Below are positions 8,312 through 10,487 of a DNA stretch of 10,487 nucleotides, piece after piece (within the stretch, counting starts at the first letter, position 1; each line of letters opens with the position of its first letter). The notes below the pieces were generated by a model. That model was given only the letters and a program-made list of their open reading frames with translations. It had not been told where the DNA came from and did no database searches. Made by a program: the position numbers and the translations under genes. Origin of the DNA: Trichomonas tenax (taxonomy: Eukaryota > Parabasalia > Trichomonadida > Trichomonadidae); NCBI GenBank assembly GCA_023091735.1, contig JALKBU010001484.1, positions 1-10,487 of the forward strand, in the 5' to 3' direction.

Positions 8312-8693
8312 GTCAATGATTTTGCGTCCAACGTGTCTCAAAATGAAGAAGAAAATGAATGGACTGACAATGGAAACAATCGTCTTTATGTTTCTGAACA
8401 AATATGTTTGAGTCGAATTTAAGTTTCATTTCGAAGTGAGTTCGTCGAGAACAGGCGATGCAAATCCTAAAGAAACGCCAGAAAGAAGAGATCCAAACAT
8501 TGCAATCAAGCCAAAGCCACAGGAACATTTTTCGAAAATCTAAATGATGCAAAAATTGAAATATTTGAATTATAAACCATTCTCTCAATCTGCGAACACT
8601 CATAACAAACAATGTGATCACATTCGATATAGCCCAGTTTCACTATACTTTAGCCACAGGTCTAAAGCAGGGAGTGTCAGGAATTTTGATTAA
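8312..8693 (+). pseudogene. Probable worn coding remnant, family unknown
   Basis: GC content is higher than in the flanks. One forward frame (8312-8422) reads NEEENEWTDNGNNRLYVSEQ. Another is open from 8412 to 8540 with PKETPERRDPNIAIKPKPQE, stops at TAA 8541, and continues in the same frame from two adjacent ATGs to 8693, including KPFSQSANTHNKQCDHIRYS. The change of frame near 8400 and the in-frame stop suggest decay. The TAA at 8541 is followed by A (TAAA), so it could instead be a true gene end. A 102-codon minus-strand ORF over 8313-8621 is less plausible, with Trp/Phe/Cys-rich shadow composition. No family is recognised. Confidence 0.32.
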
Positions 8694-8769
8694 AGTTTAA
8701 TTGTTCGAAACAGCACTGGTGCGTTTTTTCCTTTTTTGAGTTATCTTTCTGTCAACAAGATTTTTAGTA

Positions 8770-8774
8770 TCACT
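8770..8774 (+). promoter_or_regulatory. Initiator-like TCACT before the 50-codon ORF
   Basis: TCACT fits TCAYW, with its A at 8772, 14 nt before the ATG at 8786. This is the same layout as at the two long genes. The motif is short and would occur often by chance. Confidence 0.3.
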
Positions 8775-8785
8775 ATTGAATAAAT

Positions 8786-8938
8786 ATGATGAATGCTGAA
8801 TTATGGTGTAGTGGTTTAGCTAATGCGAAAGTTTATATCAGTCAGTCGATAGCATTCATCGGTTTTCGTCTTGCATATATCATTGCCCGCATCAATGTAT
8901 TCTCTATTCAACAAAAACGTAGAATCAAAGTGGAATAA
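8786..8938 (+). CDS. Small hypothetical protein (50 aa) with one hydrophobic segment
   Basis: The ORF starts with a double ATG 14 nt after an initiator-like TCACT and ends in TAA. GC is higher than in the surrounding DNA. The protein opens MMNAELWCSGLANAKVYI, has a hydrophobic stretch at about residues 17-38 (SQSIAFIGFRLAYIIARINV, interrupted by arginines, so a doubtful membrane helix), and ends in the basic QQKRRIKVE. I recognise no family. It may be a genuine small gene or the 5' remnant of a longer one. The 10-bp inverted repeat GATGAATGCT/AGCATTCATC (8788-8797, 8851-8860) lies inside it. Confidence 0.33.
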   Translation: MMNAELWCSGLANAKVYISQSIAFIGFRLAYIIARINVFSIQQKRRIKVE

Positions 8939-9332
8939 TAACTGACATGTAAACAAATTCGATGTCAGCTAACAACTTCTTAATAAGTTGCTATATATCA
9001 GAGACCTTGAGGTCGATTCCTAATTCCATTATTTCACTTTTGATTCCAAATAATTCGGCTATTTCATTATTGTTTCTTTTCGACCTATTTTTGGCATATG
9101 GAATAACCGTCATTATTCCAATTGGCGGTTATTCCAAAATAGGGTTTGATTCCAAATTCACTTTATTCGCATAAAGTCCAATACAGTTTTTTATTCCATT
9201 AAACTCCAATGCATTTTTCAACATATCCAAAGATTTCGAATCTTTTCTTCATTTTTTACAAATGTAATTTGTATTTCAACTTAAAACAGGATGCGAAGAA
9301 AAAGTCATTTGTAAAGGAAAAAAAATTAATGA
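8939..9332. other. AT-rich spacer with recurrent ATTCCA words and inverted repeats
   Basis: From about 9015 to 9205 ATTCCA/ATTCC words recur many times. They include an 11-bp inverted repeat, TGGAATAACCG (9099-9109) and CGGTTATTCCA (9126-9136). At 9243-9315 two inverted pairs interleave: TTTTCTTC with GAAGAAAA, and TTTACAAATG with CATTTGTAAA. A 70-codon forward open frame (8962-9174) simply reads through the ATTCCA words as Ile/Pro/Ser/Asn-rich sequence, and I do not call it a gene. Confidence 0.45.
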
Positions 9333-9545
9333 TCATCAGATTGTAATAAACTAAGCTTTGGAAAAGTGAAACATTTTGGGTGTTTCGTGGACACTCAAAA
9401 TATCAAAAAATTCTGGCCTTCAGCGCTGGCGCAGCGTTATCATCGCCTCAGACAGTTCAAAAACAATCAAAATCACCAAGATTTCAACAATATCCCTCTC
9501 CTTCTTGATATTTTTTTGAAAAAATTGAGATTGAATTTTAGTTGA
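9333..9545 (+). pseudogene. ATG-less 70-codon open frame spanning a GC-rich patch (likely gene fragment)
   Basis: The forward frame is open from just after a TGA at 9330 to a TGA at 9543. It holds no methionine codon, so ORF finders that need a start would miss it. It covers a 43-bp patch (about 9413-9455) of about 60% GC inside DNA of much lower GC, and reads protein-like there: FWPSALAQRYHRLRQF, preceded by KHFGCFVDTQN and followed by IPLLLDIFLKKLRL. The best reading is the 3' end of a decayed or truncated gene. I do not recognise the family. A structured RNA is the alternative, because 9373-9401 can fold into an 11-bp hairpin. Confidence 0.35.
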
Positions 9546-9587
9546 TATATATACTGTGTATGTATTATATTGATGAAGTTAGTTATT

Positions 9588-9634
9588 AGATGTTCGCATC
9601 CCTCGTAGCTTCGCCACGAGTTCTGCGAACATCT
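9588..9634. other. Long imperfect hairpin followed by T-run
   Basis: The outer arms AGATGTTCGCA (9588-9598) and TGCGAACATCT (9624-9634) pair perfectly over 11 bp. Inside them CTCGT/ACGAG and GC/GC pair around a TTC loop, with small mismatches. A T-run follows on the plus strand. The structure is GC-richer than its flanks. It resembles a transcript-end hairpin, though eukaryotic RNA polymerase II does not normally use one. The role is unknown. Confidence 0.5.
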
Positions 9635-9742
9635 TTTTATATAATTAATGAAATCACAAATTATAAAAACAATATTTATTAATGATATATATTTACCGAT
9701 AGAGTTAATTTTACAAGCTAATGTCCCCCATATAGAAAATAA

Positions 9743-9766
9743 AATTTTGAAATTGCTTTCAAAATT
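9743..9766. repeat. Perfect 10-bp-arm inverted repeat
   Basis: AATTTTGAAA and TTTCAAAATT are separated by TTGC. It is the second of three hairpin-forming elements within 420 bp and is followed at once by the TTAACGTTAA palindrome (9765-9774). Its AT-richness lowers its significance. Confidence 0.4.
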
Positions 9767-9803
9767 AACGTTAAAATTAATTTTAAAACTTATGACTATA
9801 TAG

Positions 9804-9914
9804 AATCTATTCAGTTTTTAAATTAATTTATGACAAACTAACTAACTAACTAAGAAAAGAAAGCGAAAGGATTTATGAAGTAAGAAATTTGAAAAAAATA
9901 ATTTTAGTGGTTAT
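9804..9914. repeat. Direct repeat copy 1 (111 bp), without GC hairpin
   Basis: It aligns along its whole length with 9921-10053. It carries four CTAA units (9838-9853) where copy 2 has three, and reads AAGCGAAAGGATTTATG where copy 2 has the 27-bp GC insert. It ends TTTTAGTGGTTAT, equivalent to the bases around the stop codon of the minus-strand ORF, but no coding sequence follows. Confidence 0.85.
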
Positions 9915-9920
9915 GAGATA

Positions 9921-10053
9921 AATCTATTCAGTTTTTAAAATAATTTATGACAAACTAACTAACTAAGAAAAGAAAGCGAAGGGCTTCGCCCACGCCCCAA
10001 AGGGGCAAGGAATTTATGAAGTAAGAAATTTGAAAAATAATTTTAGTGGTTAT
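9921..10053. repeat. Direct repeat copy 2 (133 bp), with 27-bp GC double hairpin
   Basis: The length difference from copy 1 is fully explained by one fewer CTAA (-4), the 27-bp insert, two fewer A in a run (-2) and one extra A. The right end includes the TAA stop (10050-10052) of the charged minus-strand ORF, so the repeat is essentially the 3' flank of that gene, duplicated in tandem with a 6-bp spacer. Confidence 0.85.
9981..10006. other. Twin GC-rich hairpins GGGC-TTC-GCCC and GCCCC-AAA-GGGGC
   Basis: Two perfect short hairpins separated by AC. They lie 44-69 nt downstream of the stop codon of the minus-strand ORF, inside one copy of the direct repeat only. They stand out against the AT-rich background. 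Possible roles are a transcript-end hairpin, as mimivirus-like viruses use, or a small mobile palindrome. Both are inference. Confidence 0.6.
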
Positions 10054-10385
10054 TCTGATTTCTTTTCTTCGGGACTTTGGTCCTCAAGGGCTTTAGCCCG
10101 TTCCTCTTCTTTCTTCTTAGCTTCTTCTTCCTTCATTCTTTTTGCGATCCACTTCGGATTCTTCTGTCGTCCTGCAGCAAGTGCTGCTAATTGTTTTTCT
10201 GTACACTTACGTTTAGGTTTAACTGGTTTCTTTTCTAGTGATGTAAGTCCTTCATCAACTTGTTCAGTCTTTTTAGACTTTCTTGTTTTCGTTGTTGCTT
10301 TGAGTTCATGACCTTCGGTCTTGGAGCTAAGCTCCTTTAATATTTCTTCCTTTAATGTCAATTTCAGAGTTTCGAAGTCTGTCAT
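10050..10385 (-). CDS. Small Lys/Glu-rich protein, possibly from a Maverick-like or viral element
   Basis: A 111-residue highly charged protein. Residues 1-25 form a likely helix (MTDFETLKLTLKEEILKEL). Residues 30-58 are Lys/Thr-rich and look disordered. A compact motif KRKCTEKQLAALAAGRQKNP follows at about 58-77, then a Lys/Glu helix to about 100. No catalytic domain, signal peptide or membrane segment is visible. Basic EKQLAALAAGR-type motifs of this sort occur, as I remember them, in small proteins of Polinton/Maverick-like elements and large DNA viruses, possibly DNA-binding or structural; this is recollection, not a search. Unlike the other two long genes there is no TCAYW motif within about 20 nt upstream and its stop is not TAAA, although a TAAA follows 6 nt later. 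The 3' flank is duplicated and carries GC hairpins. Confidence 0.55.
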   Translation of the reverse strand: MTDFETLKLTLKEEILKELSSKTEGHELKATTKTRKSKKTEQVDEGLTSLEKKPVKPKRKCTEKQLAALAAGRQKNPKWIAKRMKEEEAKKKEEERAKALEDQSPEEKKSE

Positions 10386-10487
10386 GGTTTTATATTGGAT
10401 AAAAATTTAAAATATTATTTTTTAACACTAATTAAATCATGAGCTTAAGCAGATCTGAGAGAAATTCAATAATCATTAATGATGCAA
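10386..10487. other. Upstream region of the charged ORF, AT-rich
   Basis: On the minus strand this region reads A/T runs such as TTAAAAAATAATATTTTAAA ahead of the ATG, with no initiator motif near the start codon. I see no other gene before the window ends. Confidence 0.4.

Noticed and set aside
8313..8621. 102-codon minus-strand ORF
   Set aside because: Trp/Phe/Cys/His-rich composition typical of a shadow frame, no initiator motif or family; the opposite strand reads more like protein.
8788..8860. tRNA gene suggested by an A-box-like TGGTGTAGTGG and 73-nt span
   Set aside because: No proper T-arm/B-box (GGTTCGANNCC), and the 7-bp acceptor arm placed by the A box does not pair; the 10-bp arms are out of register for a tRNA.
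8962..9174. 70-codon forward ORF with IPNSI-like words, briefly considered as a BspA-type leucine-rich repeat
   Set aside because: The Ile/Pro/Asn words come from the ATTCC-type DNA repeat; the conserved AF and C positions of BspA repeats are absent.
9411..9475. Structured ncRNA (snRNA or snoRNA) at the GC-rich patch
   Set aside because: Compared by eye with U2, U3, U4, U6, box C/D and H/ACA patterns without a consistent match; an open coding frame explains the GC patch better.
9838..9853. (CTAA)4 as a telomere-type repeat
   Set aside because: Only four units, not TTAGGG-like, and part of the larger direct repeat; treated as a microsatellite.

Overview
The window looks like nuclear DNA of a flagellated protist, most likely a trichomonad parabasalid (Trichomonas or Tritrichomonas). 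Three things suggest this. (1) Two long intronless genes use the standard code and sit in AT-rich flanks. (2) Each has an initiator-like TCAYW motif within about 15 nt of its ATG, as in Trichomonas vaginalis promoters. (3) The stop codon of each is the first part of a TAAA tetranucleotide, the trichomonad poly(A) signal. The species call is an inference, not proof.

Layout. 1-429: broken remnant of an HNH-like/DUF3223-type gene that enters from the left. 430-1850: AT-rich DNA with at most faint coding traces (732-1123). 1851-2312: a degenerate minisatellite of about 102 bp per unit, running up to the start of the first intact gene. 2313-3821 (+): a coiled-coil outer-dynein-arm docking-complex subunit of the CCDC114/CCDC63 (ODA-DC2) family. 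3822-4539: convergent intergenic spacer made largely of short modular direct repeats. 4540-5706 (-): a short exonuclease 1 (EXO1/RAD2 family) with all acidic catalytic residues but an atypical helix-two-turn-helix loop. Three TGACA/TGTCA palindromes lie upstream of it.

5750-9330 is AT-rich, with scattered open stretches that look like worn coding sequence (7262-7753, 8312-8693) and one 50-codon ORF with its own initiator motif (8786-8938). 9333-9545 is a 70-codon open frame without an ATG that contains a GC-rich patch. 9588-10053 changes character: strong hairpins, a CTAA microsatellite, and a duplicated ~110-bp segment in which only the second copy carries a 27-bp double GC hairpin. That copy ends on the stop codon of a 111-codon highly charged ORF (10050-10385, -). 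This ORF lacks a host-like initiator and may belong to a Maverick-like or viral element; the assignment is tentative.

The two confident genes are independent: one serves axonemal motility, the other DNA repair. They are convergent and share no evident pathway. I see no tRNA, rRNA, CRISPR array or complete transposon.
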